Assembly: GCA_002104945.1 (NCBI GenBank)
Contig: MCFH01000054.1
Span: forward strand, 1-64,000
Direction: 5' to 3'
DNA: 64,000 bases
Source of the DNA: Piromyces finnis
Taxonomy: Eukaryota > Neocallimastigomycota > Neocallimastigomycetes > Neocallimastigales > Neocallimastigaceae
In this document: in pieces, positions 47,301 to 60,784 of the stretch
How the letters are laid out: the number at the start of each line of letters is the position of its first letter
Position numbering within the stretch: the first letter of the stretch is position 1
Made by a program: the position numbers and the translations under genes
Notes under the pieces: model-generated
What the model saw: only the letters and a program-made list of their open reading frames with translations
Databases searched by the model: none
What the model was told of the DNA's origin: nothing

Positions 47301-48024
47301 ATTTATAGATATAGTATAATAATCTTTTTTTTTATCTGTTAAAATAATTTTTACCTCTACACTCTGTTTATTGTAAGATGATTTTTCCGATTCAATATAC
47401 ATATTCCACATATCATTTAAATCATGTTTCACTTGATCGATATCATTTTTTATTGTTTCATCTCGATTAGCTTCATAAATAAATAATGTATCATGAAGTT
47501 GTTGTTTCCAGGCTTCTGTCTCTTTATCGTCACTTCCTTGAAGAACAAATTCTTCTTTATCTAATTTTGATTCTAAGTAACATTGTTGAGATGAACTATT
47601 AATATCTAATTTAAAATTTAATAATTCTAATAATAATTCTTCTTTTTTAGAAGCTTTATACTATTTATATAATCATATTCATATTTAAATTTTTAGAAAA
47701 TTTTCAATATTTTTTATGTGCAGGGAATATCACCGATACAATTTAAAATTTAAATTTTTATCAAATAATAAAAAAAAAAAAATTTTTTTTTAGAAAACAT
47801 TTAGTATTTTTTTTATTTTATAAGTAAAAAAAAAAAAAAAGGTAATAAATGAACATGAACAAATATATATTAACATATTAATTTTTTTTTATTAATTTTA
47901 CTTTTTTTTCATCCTTATAAAATTTCAGTAATCCCGAATGATAAAGTACTCCAAAATATTTTTTCTTTGATTTATGTTTGGAGCTTGATACTAAAATATT
48001 CCCAGTAAAAACAACGTCTTCCAT
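44309..48024 (-). CDS. PH domain / polyproline / multi-WH2 actin regulator (5 exons)
   Basis: Exons 48024-47902, 47660-47355, 47064-46929, 46789-46739 and 46530-44309 join with matching phases (0, 0, 1, 1) and GT..AG borders into about 945 residues. Exons 1-2 form a PH domain (GNILVSSSKHKSKKKYFGVL, then FKLDINSSSQQCYLESK and ending ETEAWKQQL). Exons 2-4 give a short coiled-coil-prone link. Exon 5 has an acidic Glu-rich stretch, then polyproline and six WH2-like actin-binding motifs: SLFDQIKKARSKIV, SLFDQIKKARSRIV, DLMDQIRNAKLKKR, two DLMEQIRNAKLKKR and DMMSQILTSKLRKT. Polyproline tracts bind profilin and SH3 or WW partners, and WH2 binds G-actin. No WH1, no CRIB and no clear central-acidic (Arp2/3) end is seen, so it is not a standard WASP. 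A membrane-recruited actin nucleator or elongator is the inference. Confidence 0.83.
44853..45213. repeat. 72-bp coding minisatellite (5 copies) in polyproline region
   Basis: The 24-residue unit APPPPPMSGAGG plus PPPPPPPPMKTS repeats five times almost without change at the DNA level; one copy has GCG for GCA and one GGT for GGA. Such near-identity indicates recent expansion. Confidence 0.9.
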
Positions 48025-49352
48025 TTGTTATTATATTGCTTTATAAATATTTAATTTTCCTTTTTTTAGTATTATATATATATATATTTTTTAGAAATAT
48101 CACACTTTCTTTTGTTTTTCCATATAAACATATAAACACATAAAAATGAAAAATATTAAAAGTATAAATGTATAAAAATTTTCTTTTTTTTTTTTTTTTT
48201 TCAAAATTAAATATATCGGTACAATAATTATATATTTATATATGAAATCAATTCCCGAATGATATTACTGTATTTAAACTGTTAATTCATTTAGTTAAAA
48301 CCATTAATAATGATTTTTAACGATTTGTTTTATATGTACATAAAATATATATGTATGATATATGAATATTAAAACAAATTATAATATTTTTTATGGATAT
48401 TAGATTTTTTATATTAAATAATTATATTCATTCCTACTTACATATTTAAAAATAATGTTGTTCGAAATAATATCTAAAGCACTTTTTTTTATTATTATTA
48501 TTACTATTTAACTATATACATTAAATTTAAAAAATGAAAATTTATATATCATATAAAATAAAACAACTCTATTTCTTTTATATATATAATAATGATTATA
48601 TAATGAAAGAAATTATTACATATAATTTACATTGAAAAATTAGAAAAAAAAAAAAAAAAATATTAAAAATAAATATGAAAATATAAAGTAATAAATATTA
48701 GAAACCATACATTTTATAAGCTATATATTTATAAAAGTGTCTAGTTTAAAAACTTTAAATTATTTCTAAATATAAAATAATTTATAGATTAAAGTTTTAA
48801 AAAATAAAATTTTGAAAAGTATTATTAAAAAATATTTGTACATATATATATGTATCTATGTATTTTTAATAATGGAATAATAGATATTTCAAAAGTTTTT
48901 CTATTAAATAAAGGATTTAATAAACTAAATTAGGATGCTGTATATATATATATATATATATATATAGTGTACATCTCTTTAATTAAAAATAGAATATTCT
49001 TTTTTTTTTTTTTTTGAAATTACAAATTTGACATTTATATAATACTTTCTTATTCAAATCATATTGACATATTTTATTGTATTCCTAATTATATATATTG
49101 TTATTATTGTTGTTAATATTATCACACCGATTAATTATAGTTTTAAATAAAAATTTAAAATAAAACCATTGATATGATTAGTACGAAAATATTATTGAAA
49201 ATGTATCTTTATAATATTTATGCTGTATTATGCATTATATCATTTCGTCAACATAAAACATATATTATCTTTTATATATTAAATTTTGTTTTATTTTCTT
49301 CTTTTAATTAAATAATTTCAAATCCTTTTTTGAATTTTGTCTTTCTATTTTA
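48025..49352. other. AT-rich intergenic span
   Basis: Lies between the start of the PH/WH2 gene and the 3' end of the TatD gene. AT repeats and T runs; no gene is seen. Confidence 0.6.
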
Positions 49353-50252
49353 TTAAAATGTGAAAAAGTCTTTAGCATTTTCATATGTTAATTGATAAAA
49401 GTCATCAATTATTGAGGACCATGAAGAATAAGACTTTAAATGTTGATAAATTTTTTCAATTGCTTCTGGCACATCATCCATTTCATGTAAATCCGTTTCT
49501 ATTAGAATACGATTTTTTGGTATTAAAGTCAAAATATCGAGATTATGTTGAATTCGACTATTAACAAAAAAAGAAAATCCAAAATAGAATCGATCACGAA
49601 TTTGGGTTAGGTTTAAAAGAGAACGTGTAATATCCACAGATCCACAATAAGAATGAAACATAATTTTAGGAGGAATATTAGCGATAGAAGATTTTAATTC
49701 CTTGCGAATGAATTCAAATAATTTACCAACTGTTTTCACTGAATGAATTATAATAGGACGTTGATACTTTGCTGCTAAACGAAATTGAAATTCAAAAAAT
49801 TCTGTTTGTACCGGCATAGAAAAAGGTTTTTTTGTGGCATAATTACGAGCAACTTTATCCAGACCACATTCCCCAATAGTAGCCTTCGGGTATTGTATGA
49901 CTAACTTTTCTAATTGTTGTTGCCAATCCTCATGATTTTTCAAAGTATTTTCACAAAACCAAGGATGTATACCAAATCCATAATACGCCTTTACCGGTAA
50001 TTCTTTATTTTCTTTTTTCATTTGATCTTCTTCTTCCTTTAATATAGTAATAATCTCACACATTCTTCGAGAATCTTCAATAGTAGTACTCATCATACCA
50101 ACACTATTTAATGGTAAAGTTTGAATTTTTTTTGCAATAGCAAAACTATATTCTCTTGACATTTCCATTTCATATCGTGAAATGTCTCTGTCATCCTCTG
50201 TAATCGATGAGTTTTGAATATGACAGTGGGAATCAAATATATAGTTATTCAT
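49353..50252 (-). CDS. TatD-family metal-dependent hydrolase
   Basis: 299 residues, one exon. The TatD/amidohydrolase TIM-barrel signature is complete: DSHCH (D7, H9, H11), YGFGIHPW, GECGLDK (metal-bridging Glu), RPIIIHSVK, MFHSYCGS and ILIETDLHEMD (catalytic Asp), ending in the usual YENAKDFF helix. TatD proteins are Mg-dependent 3'-5' exonucleases/DNases; fungal relatives such as Scn1 of fission yeast are less well defined. The sequence is fairly divergent from bacterial TatD and closest in style to the fungal Scn1/Cut9-interacting group, which is inference. No targeting signal is seen. Confidence 0.88.
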   Translation of the reverse strand: MNNYIFDSHCHIQNSSITEDDRDISRYEMEMSREYSFAIAKKIQTLPLNSVGMMSTTIEDSRRMCEIITILKEEEDQMKKENKELPVKAYYGFGIHPWFCENTLKNHEDWQQQLEKLVIQYPKATIGECGLDKVARNYATKKPFSMPVQTEFFEFQFRLAAKYQRPIIIHSVKTVGKLFEFIRKELKSSIANIPPKIMFHSYCGSVDITRSLLNLTQIRDRFYFGFSFFVNSRIQHNLDILTLIPKNRILIETDLHEMDDVPEAIEKIYQHLKSYSSWSSIIDDFYQLTYENAKDFFTF

Positions 50253-51060
50253 TATGCTTGTAAGATTGATATATGAAGTTTATATATGTTGAAGTTTAAC
50301 GTATAAAAGATATAAAGGAATATGTTTATTATTCATAAAAACAATTAAAAATTACTATAGATATTCCTTTTTTCCATTGAAATTTTCAGAAATAAAATAA
50401 TTACTTTTTAAAATTTAATCAAAACAATCCTGTTAAATTATTTTAAAATGAATCCTTTATATATATAAGTAGAAATATGACTGAAACAAATGAAATGTGA
50501 ATTGAAATTTTAATTTTAATTTTATTGAAAAATAAAAAAGATGGGAGAAAATATAAAATTATATTTTATAATTGAATTATCAAATATGTTGCTACTACAA
50601 AATAAATAATCCTGAATATAAATAATTTTAAAGATGATATTACGAAAATGGATAAACTAATATTACCAACATATATAAGAAATTGATTTTAAAATGTGAT
50701 TTTTTTAAAAAAAAAAAAAAAAAATTAAAAAGTAGTGATACTAAAAATTTGAATAAAGGATAATAATATAATATATAAATGAATTATTATTGTTGTTGTT
50801 GTTGTTGTTATTTTAAAATAAAATGATATGGTACAATTTTATATTCAAATTGTTTTTTTCTTTTTTGTATATAACATTAAATTAGTTCAAAAATATAATA
50901 TATATAATATCTATGTCATTTTAACTCTTCTAAATTTATAATTATTTTGTTATAATAATGATAATAATATTATTATTTTTAATTATAATTTTTTCTTGTT
51001 TACTATTCAATTTGTTGTTATAAGTAATCAAGCGTAAGAAACAAGTGAATATTTTAAATA

Positions 51061-51091
<31 letters not shown>

Positions 51092-51992
51092 TCTACTTCA
51101 ATAATATATTTTAAAGATTGTTATAAAAGAAAAAAAAAAAATAATAATAATTAAAAATAAAAATTATTTAAAAATTAAGAATTTAAAAGATATCAAAATA
51201 TCAAAAATAGTTGCAACAAAATACAATAAAAAAAAGTTAACTTTTTATGTGAAATTTATATAAAAAAGAAAAAAATACAAAAAGTCTTATCAATAAATTA
51301 ATATAAAAGAACAGTTTAATATTAACATTAAATTGTACTATACTTGCTATATTAGTATTATTTGGTTTGGTTGTTTGCTATTATTATCTATAATTTAAAA
51401 TTTAAAACTAATTTACTTTTTTTATTATTATTATTATTTTATGTTCATAGTTTTAACATTTATAATTGTTCATAATTGACATTTAATAGAAAATATATAA
51501 CAAAAGTAAAAGAAAGCTTTAACTATTTTAAATAGATATTAATTTCAATATAAAAAAGGTAAAATACATAATATTTATTTTTTAATGTAATGGTATAACA
51601 ATAATACAAAAAAAAAAAAAAAAAAATAACAATAATAATATAATAAATAAATAAATAAGATATGTAATTAATATTAATCATATTGATATGAACTATCTTA
51701 TCCTTTATCTCTCTATATATAAAGTTTTCATAGAAATTACTTTTTATAAAAAGAAAAAAAAAAAGTTTAATTTTCCTATGTTTATAAATTAGTTAAAACA
51801 ATTTGTTACATTTAAATAATAATAAAAAAAAAAAAGAAATAAAAATAATAAAATAAAAATAAAAAAAATAGTATATAAAAATGGTATGTTTATTTTTGTT
51901 TTTGTTTTGTTTTTTTCATATAATAAATGTATTGTAACTAGTAGTTAATATAATAATTAATTGAGGCTATTGTAATTTCCATGAATAGCATG
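50253..51992. other. AT-rich intergenic span
   Basis: No gene is seen. A TTG repeat lies near 50790-50808 and a T run near 51068-51092. Confidence 0.6.
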
Positions 51993-54663
51993 TTAGTATG
52001 ACATATCAGATGGACGATACTCTTTATCATCATAATAATATGAGTTAGATGGTGGTGGTGGTAGTGGCGGTGATGATGTTCTAGTATGGTTTCCAAGATT
52101 GGCAAGATTACCGAGGCTAGCTACAGTTGACGGTAAAGTTGGTGGTGGTGGTGGTGATCTAGAATATTTTCTATGAGATAGTATAGGAGAACGAGATAGA
52201 CTACGACGGCGACGGCGATATGGAGAACGAGAACGAGTTCTTGAACGACTTCTCCGAAGAGGTATGAGTGATCTTGAACGACTTCTTCGAGATGGTATAG
52301 GCGATCTTGAGATACTTCTTAAAGGTAATAAACGAAGTGATGGGGATCTAGAATGGTTTCTATGAAAAGATAGTAAAGGAGAACGAGAACGAGAACGACT
52401 TCTACGAAGAAGTAATGGTGATCTGGAACGGGATCTACCTCTATGTATAGGAGGTAAAGGAGATCTAGAACGACTACGACGAAGAAGGAATGGTGAACGT
52501 GATAAACTACGATATCTATACATCATTCCACTACTTCTTCTTCTAGATCTACTTTTCGTTCTACTTCTTGATCTAGTTCTACTTCTGGTGCGGCTTCTTG
52601 ATCTTGTTCTAGAACGACTTTTTGACAAGCTTCTTTTTCTACGACCACGACTTATACTTCTTTCGCGACTACCTATACTATAACTTCTACTTCTACCACG
52701 ATAGCTTAAACTTTTACTTTTTCCTCTACTTCTGGGTCTACTACTTAAACTACGACTTCTACTTAATCGATACATACGATAGTGACTATGATGTCTATAA
52801 GAATCATGAGATAGTGATCTTGAACGACGAATATAGTGTGCAGGAGAACGTCCACGTGAATAATAATATGGAGATGGAGATCTTGAATAAGATCTTCCTC
52901 TATAATATGAAGGTGGTGGAGAATAGTGATATGGTGAACGATTTCTTCTATTACTACTACCGCTAGTATTATTTCTATTATTATTTCTTTTATGACTAAG
53001 AAATGGATTATATATAAAAAAATTAAGAAATTTATAAAAAATTAAAAAATAATAAACATTAATATTTAAACAAATTAATATATAATAATATTAGTAAGAA
53101 TAAGAATAATAAATAAAACATTATTTTACTATTAATAAAAAATTTAGTAACATAGAGAAAGAAAAAATAAAAAGTTGTTTTACTATTATATTTTTTATTT
53201 TTACCTGCAAAATTTCGCAAGATGACCCACTTCTCCACAATTAAAGCATTTACCTGATTTAACATCAATACCTTTTTCTATATTATCTGGACAATCCTGT
53301 GCCCAATGGCCACTTTGCCCACATACGTAACAAGTTGTTGCGGTATTTTCTGTTTTTCTAGACCAATCTATATTTAGACGATAATGATCAAAAGAATATC
53401 CTCTTAAACTATGTACAGCATCTTCAGCATCCCTATCATCCTCTATTTTAATATTTGAAATAATGCATTAATATTCAAATCAAGTTTATTTAATTGCTTT
53501 TTTTATGTTGTTGTTGTTTTATTTAGTTGGTAAACTTTAAATCGTCCAGTATCAATTATTTTATTATACTTACTAAATTCAACAAAGGCGTAACCACCTC
53601 GTTTCATTTCTATATTTTCTAATTTTCCATATTTTTCAAATAATTCTTGCAAGTCATGATTTGTCATATGGTGTGGTATTCGACCTTTATTTAATATAGA
53701 AAATGAAGTTTAATAAGTGTTTATGTGTTTTATAAATTAAATTATATGCATTCATTTCATTTCCATTAAATAATTAATTCATTAAATACAACTGCTAGAA
53801 GGTCATTGTTTTTACTCTTTTATTATTAGTAGTATTATTTATTTATTTATTTATTTAATTTATAAATATCCATAAAAAGATTTTTATTATTATAAGCAAT
53901 TTTGATTGTTACATTTTTCAGAGCATTTTTTTTAATTCTATTAATTATTTATTATTAATTATTAATCAAAAAAAAGACCATATTACAATTATCTCTACTA
54001 CTATTCTCACTTTTTCTTACAAAAAAAGTTTTCTTTTTTACATTAAATATACTTTTTTAATCGTTCTTATTGAAAAAGTTTTTATTCATACTTTCAAAAT
54101 ACTTTCCCCAAGTTTTCTTAGCAAATTTTATTCTGCAAATTAAAATTTCTATTTATCTTTTAATAACTTTTTTTTTATTAAATATTAGTTACATTGGACA
54201 AATAATGACTATTACATGAATATCCTCTTTCTTTCAAATGAAAACAATAATTTATTTATTATATAATATTTCTTTCTTTAAAATGATTACTTTTTAAATT
54301 TAATTTTTCTTTTTACTGTTAATGAAATAATTTGTTAAATTGATGAATAAATCTAATGACCTTTTATTTTAATAATCCTTTTTGCTAAAATTATTGAATA
54401 ATTCTATTAATTCCTTTTGTTTAATTATTAAAAAAAATCTAATGACCTTTTTTGTTAAATTACTAATAATAATTTAATGACCAATGTTTTATTTCCATGT
54501 TTAATCAATGGCTCTGAAATGTAGTGTTCAATTTATATAATCTTTTTGTATTATTTAATGATATTGATTTGTAATGGAAATGTATATATAATATTGGAAT
54601 TGTTACTATTTTTTAATAAGGATACTTACCAACATAAATTCTATGTGTTTTCAATGTGCTCAT
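51993..54663 (-). CDS. SR splicing factor: RRM, two CCHC zinc knuckles, RS domain (4 exons)
   Basis: Exons 54663-54630, 53684-53574, 53442-53205 and 52995-51993 have GT..AG borders and phases 1, 1, 2, and total 1386 bases (461 residues). The RRM spans about 8-76, with RNP2 RIYVGRI and RNP1 [10 protein letters not shown]. Zinc knuckles are [14 protein letters not shown] (86-99) and [14 protein letters not shown] (114-127). From about 130 onward there is an Arg/Ser-repeat domain with SP dipeptides, ending in a Pro/Tyr-rich tail. Such proteins bind exonic RNA and recruit the spliceosome through the phosphorylated RS domain; they act in the nucleus. The RRM plus two knuckles arrangement matches the RS2Z class best known from plants. 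The first intron (53685-54629, about 945 bases) is far longer than others here, a common site of autoregulated splicing in SR genes. Confidence 0.9.
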
Positions 54664-56423
54664 TGTACTATTTTTTTATTATTATTATTTGATTTATAAT
54701 AATTAAATTATAAAAAAAAATAAATAAAAAATATTTTTGTAAATATGATAATACATTCAAGAAGTAATAGAAAGATATGTATTTATTCTAATATATATTT
54801 ATATGTATTAATAAACATTCATTGGAATTACTAATATTATATATTTATATATTTATTTATCATTTCATTGTTTCTTTTTAATCAACTTTTTCTTATAAAA
54901 TGTTACATCAAATAATTTTTTTTTCAATTGATTTATACCTTTTTTAACAGTAAAATACAACCAAGAAAAATATTCTTAAATGATTTATATCTATGGTTTT
55001 ATTATATAAATTCCTTTGTATACATATATACTGATATTATTGTTTCTTCCTTTTATTGCTGTTGTTGTTGTCGTTGTCGTTGTTGTTTATACCTTTCAAA
55101 AAAGATAATTTTGTTTTTATACCAAAAACTTTGATATATTATTTACTTTATCTACCGAATTACTTTTTATTTTTTTTTTTCTCTGTAGTATTTTAATAAT
55201 ATTTGTATGTATATATATTAAGCAATAAAGCAAATGAATTCCTTTCTTTTTCTTATAATTAAAAACGTTTTCTTTAATATTTATTTATTTTTTAATTTAA
55301 AAAAAAAAAAAAGTAAATAATACTTTAATATTAGAAAAACTTTCTCTTCTTAAGTACTAATAAATAAATAATCAATATAATAAATATTTAATTTTAATAT
55401 TAATAAAATATATTAATAAATAGTTTTAGAAATATTTATTATTGTAATTATTATAATTATTTATTATTAATATTATTTATTTTTAATTACCACCAGTACC
55501 ACCCACAATTCAATATAAAAAGACCAAAAATTTTACTATAAAATAATAAATGAATAAATATATAGTAAATAAATAAATTGTGTTAATAAATAAATAAATT
55601 GTATAAGTAAATGAATGAACAAAAGAGGTTAACTAATAAATAATGATGCTAATAAATAAATTGCATAAGTAAATGAATAAATAATTATATAGCAAATAAA
55701 TATTAGTTAATGAATAAATATATAATATATAAATAAATAATTTATTTTTTATTAATTTTTTTGCATCTTCTATAGTGTTAATTTATTAATAATATATGTT
55801 ACATTATATTATTTTATTAATAGTTATTGATTCTAATATATTTGAATTATATTAATTAATAATTGATTTATATATTAAAGGAAAAGAGGAAAAATTTATT
55901 GCGTGTTTTTTATTTTTGAAATTTAATAGTAATATATAGAATATTTAAATATTTAAATAAATAATATAATAGTCCATTTATTAATAATTGAATGCAATAT
56001 ATGAATTGAGCCATTAATTAAAAAGTTTTGAATCATTACAAAAAAAAACTACAAAGCTAAAAAAGAATCAGGCAGGCTAGAAAAGGGAATAAAGAGAAGT
56101 GATCCTTAAAAAAGACGATGGGATAAAGGAAGAAGAATCAATAGTAAAAGGAGTAATACTAAATAATAATAATAATAACAAAAATAATATTACTAAATAA
56201 AAATTAAAGATGATCATAATAGAAAAAGATTAAAATTAAAATTAAAACGAACTAATGAAATTTTTGAACCAAGATGCTACATCAAAATTACATATTCATG
56301 ATATAAAGAAGGAAAACCTTTCAAAAAAATTAAACATTGAAAATAAAAAAAAAAAAAAAGAAGCACTATAGCATAAAAGGGATTAAGGAGGGAAATCGAG
56401 GGGAAAAAAAGAATAAAAATATA

Positions 56424-56534
56424 ATGATTTATGAAAAATCATTAGCTTACATGAATCAATACTACTTTTTTTCACTTTGTTTGCTTTTATTGCTTGGTAT
56501 ATATCTTCTACTATGTTCAATATTCATAACCTAA
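56424..56534 (+). CDS. Doubtful 36-residue hydrophobic peptide
   Basis: An ATG-started frame reads MIYEKSLAYMNQYYFFSLCL then LLLLGIYLLLCSIFIT, a single membrane helix. Short length, no conserved context and AT-rich DNA make chance likely; it is listed because the helix is well formed and the bases just upstream are purine-rich, as in a leader. Confidence 0.15.
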   Translation: MIYEKSLAYMNQYYFFSLCLLLLLGIYLLLCSIFIT

Positions 56535-57602
56535 ACTTTTTGGTGGGAAAGTCATACTATACTTTTACCAAAATAAAGTAAAAAAAAGTAGGTTCTTTTT
56601 ATTACAATAAATTTAACCTTATTTTACTAGGCAAATAAGGATAAGCTGCATCTTTCATCACCGCACATTCTCTAGTTAAAAAAACTAAAAAAAAATAAAA
56701 TTTTACAAATTGACTTTAATATATTTATTTAATTAATTATTTTAAATTATTATGTATATTATCATTATTAATTCATTATTAATTAGTATATATTAAAAAT
56801 ATAATTAAACTTTTTAAGCTTTCTGTAAAAAACATCTTTTAATTAAAAAATGGACTTTCTAATTAACGAATACCAATCATAATATATTATCAATACATTT
56901 TAATATATATATTATTATTTTAATTTGAGATTTTAAAATTTAAAAAAAATTGAATTTACTATTATACCATATATTAGTATTAATAAAGTATAAATTAATA
57001 TAATATATTAAATTTAAATGAATTCCACACTATAAAAATTTAAAAATATATTATAAATAAATGTATTATATTTATTAGTAATATATTATCAATACAATTA
57101 GTATATATTAAAAAAATGACATAAAAAATGATATAAATTTAATTATAGAATTAATAAAATAAATAAATAGAATGAATATATTTTAATAAATATAACAAAT
57201 ATATTATTATTTTTATAATGTTCTTGAAATATCAATAATCAATAATAATCATAATAATAATTAATACTGTTCTATTAATTCTCTCTCTTTTCATTTTAAA
57301 TAATGAAGACGCTTTTGTTGAAGTTATTGTCGTTTCCTTTTTTAATAGATGTCCCAATTCAAAGAGTTGAAATTATTTCTAACTATTTATGTTAATTTTA
57401 ATTATATCTATTAGTAAAAATCTTTTATAGTAGATGCAGATTATTATAAATGTAACATCTCCAATATCACTTGATTCATAAATTAAAATAAAAAAAATAT
57501 ATATATAATAAAGTTTAAAATCTTGAGTTTTATAAATTTATGTAAATCATTATTTTATAAGTATATATAAAAGATAATATGTGATAATCATATGATTTGA
57601 AA

Positions 57603-57839
<237 letters not shown>

Positions 57840-58902
57840 TATTCTAATTTTGGTGTAAAATGAAGGGTTCACAATAATAACAAATAAATTATACTTTATA
57901 TCTCATTTAATTTAAAATTCCTTTCCTAGCCCTAATTCTCATGATCTATAACCCAGTAACAAAAATACCCTGTAACTGTCATCAATTTACAATATCCATC
58001 AGGATAAACTAAAATTGATATAAATTAAAATTTTAATTTTCTGAAAGTCCATATTCTTTGTAGAAAATGGACTTATAGAAAACGTCAATTTAAACTTTTT
58101 ATTAACTTTTTATTAGAGTAACAGCTTCTTTTCAAAAAATAGAGGTCATTACTCCAGTTAAAATAAATAAAGATATATAGAATTAGAAAAAATATGGCTT
58201 ATAACGTTACCAAGTATAATATATCTACAATTACTGAAATGATAAAAAAAAAAAAAAGTAAATTGAAAAATCATAAACTTTCAATTTAACTTTATATCTA
58301 TTCTATTAAAAATGATGTTATTCTATTAAACAATTAATATATCATTATCATTATATATAAACTACTGTTGTTTCTTTTTTAAACTTTAATGGTTAAATCA
58401 TATTAAAAAAAAATTTTATCTTTTTTTTCTCTTATATATAAATTCTATTCTAGTTTTAATAGGTTAATTATTACCAAAATTAAATCAATTCAATGAATAA
58501 TTTGAAACACCTATTGAATTGTAAAAAAAATACAAATTTTAGAAAAAAACTTTTCTACTAATATTAAAATCAAACTATGGTTTATTTATAAAACTCATTT
58601 TATTTTTAATACAGTAAAAATAGATTAAACTGAACTCTTGATTAGTAACAATTTAAATAATTATAAAATAATAATTTAATAATATATATGATAATAAATA
58701 AAGAAAAGATTATTTAAATGGATGATTAATGTTATCTTTATTGTAAAAAGTTTTTTTTTTTAAATTTTTTAATTTTTAAATATAAATATTAAATTTGGTT
58801 TCATAAACATATATATATAATTTCTATGATGAGGATGATTAAAATATAAAAAAAAAACTAAATATATTCTATAATAATTTTATATTAAAAAAAAATATTG
58901 GC

Positions 58903-60743
58903 TTATTTTCTCTTTCTTCTTCTTTCATTTGGATTTCTTCTACCATATCCAATAATAATATCACCAGTGTAATCATTATGGGTCTTTCTTGTTTTTCCTT
59001 TATTACGACCATTAAGTTTACTATCTTCTCCAGTGAAGAGGGTATTTAAATAATCTGGATCTAATAAATCAACAACCTTTTCTTTTCTAGCCTTGAACTT
59101 TTGTTGTTTGAGAGCTTTTTGATATTCATTTTGATCTTCACTTAAAATAATATTGTTGGCATTTTGACCACCAACAAATGTAGGTATAGAATACTATTTG
59201 ATTTGATTTGATATTTTTAATAATATAAATAGTTGAAATGTATAATAATAAAATAAAAATATTAGGTATTATTATAACAATATAAAAATATAATTGGAAT
59301 CAGTACCACAGTCTCAAAAAAATATAAAATATTTAAATGTTTACTATATATATCTATTCTCATAGAATTAGATGATCTTGACATACCTTAGTACCACGAA
59401 CTCTGTAGTTAAAGTTTTTCTTTAAATGGTATACTTTATTTCCGTATTTATCAATAGAAACAGAAGTACGAATAAGAGTATCGTGACCACATTGTGGACA
59501 GAATTTCTTGCTCATATCGGTAGTAGAACTATTCAATTCAAATTAATAGAAATAAAACCTGGGGTTAATACTTTTCTCTTTTATTAAAAATTATAAAATT
59601 CAATTTTGTTTTTGATATTTACTAGTAACAAGCATGGCAACGTAATTCCCAGTTCTTTAAACGGTGAATAATCATACCATCAACTGAAAGAATTTTTAAG
59701 TTCATTTGAATTAAAACGTTCTTTTGTATCAATTTTGTTTTGTTTTATTTTTTCGTTTTTTGTTTATATCCAATTAAAAAGTTTTTATTATTATAATATT
59801 TGGTGGTGATTATATTTATTATATAGCAAATAAATAAGTAGAAAATAAATAAAAGAAATATTTATATTTTTTGTTTAATAAGTTTTCTATTATATTTAAA
59901 AATTATAATATCTATTTTTTATTATAACTTACTTGCATAGCAAAATCAGCCGTCATACAAGCAACATCATAAGTCTTTGCTTCTTTCTTTGTATTCCATC
60001 CATAATGTTTGGCATGATATTTGTTAATGTTATCTGGAGTAATCCAACCTTCATCATCATCGTCTTCTTCCTTCTTTTCTTCTTCCTTAGTTTCACTAGT
60101 TGAAGCTTCTTCCTTGTTTTCACTTGAAGTAGCTTCTTCCTTTGATTCTTCTTCCTTTGGTTCTTCTTCAATTTTTTCTTCTTCTTTTTCCATATTTTCA
60201 TCTTCATCAGCATCAATATCTACTTCATAATCAGATTCAAATTCTTTATCTTCAATATTACCAAATTCATTTTCCCAATCAATTTGTTCATTAAAAACAC
60301 CAAGGTCATCTTCACCTTCCTTATTTTCAGTACTTTCTTTGGCCTCAGTATTAGCTGATTCTTTTTCTTCTTTCTTTTGAGCTTTCTTATTTCCTTTTTG
60401 CTTTCCATACTTAACTTGGGACTATTTTTAATAAATTATAATAATAATCTCGTCAATACAATATTTTTTACAAATTTAAAGTTGAAAAATTAATTATTAT
60501 ATACTAAGGATAGTTCATCTTAAATGACTATCATTAAAATTTTGTTTCGTTGAACTTTTTGTTGATTTTCAATAATATGTATTCTAATTTATTTTATTAA
60601 ATGATATTTCTCCTTCCTATTTTAAATTAAAATATAAAATAAATTTCTTGTTTTTTTATATATTATTATTATATCTATTATCTTTTTAATAAGTATTTTT
60701 TATGGAATTGTTTAACTTTTATGAATATCTTCAATATATTTTT

Positions 60744-60784
<41 letters not shown>

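Noticed and set aside
47196-47432. 78-codon frame as a separate small gene
   Set aside because: Its first half is exon 2 of the PH/WH2 gene read on into intron 2.
52622-52966. 114-codon Tyr/Phe-rich frame opposite the SR protein
   Set aside because: It is an antisense shadow of the RS repeats, with no independent motif.
54928-55134. 68-codon frame with a Cys/Arg cluster
   Set aside because: The CCCCCRCRC run comes from a TTG/TCG repeat; no start context or homology is seen.
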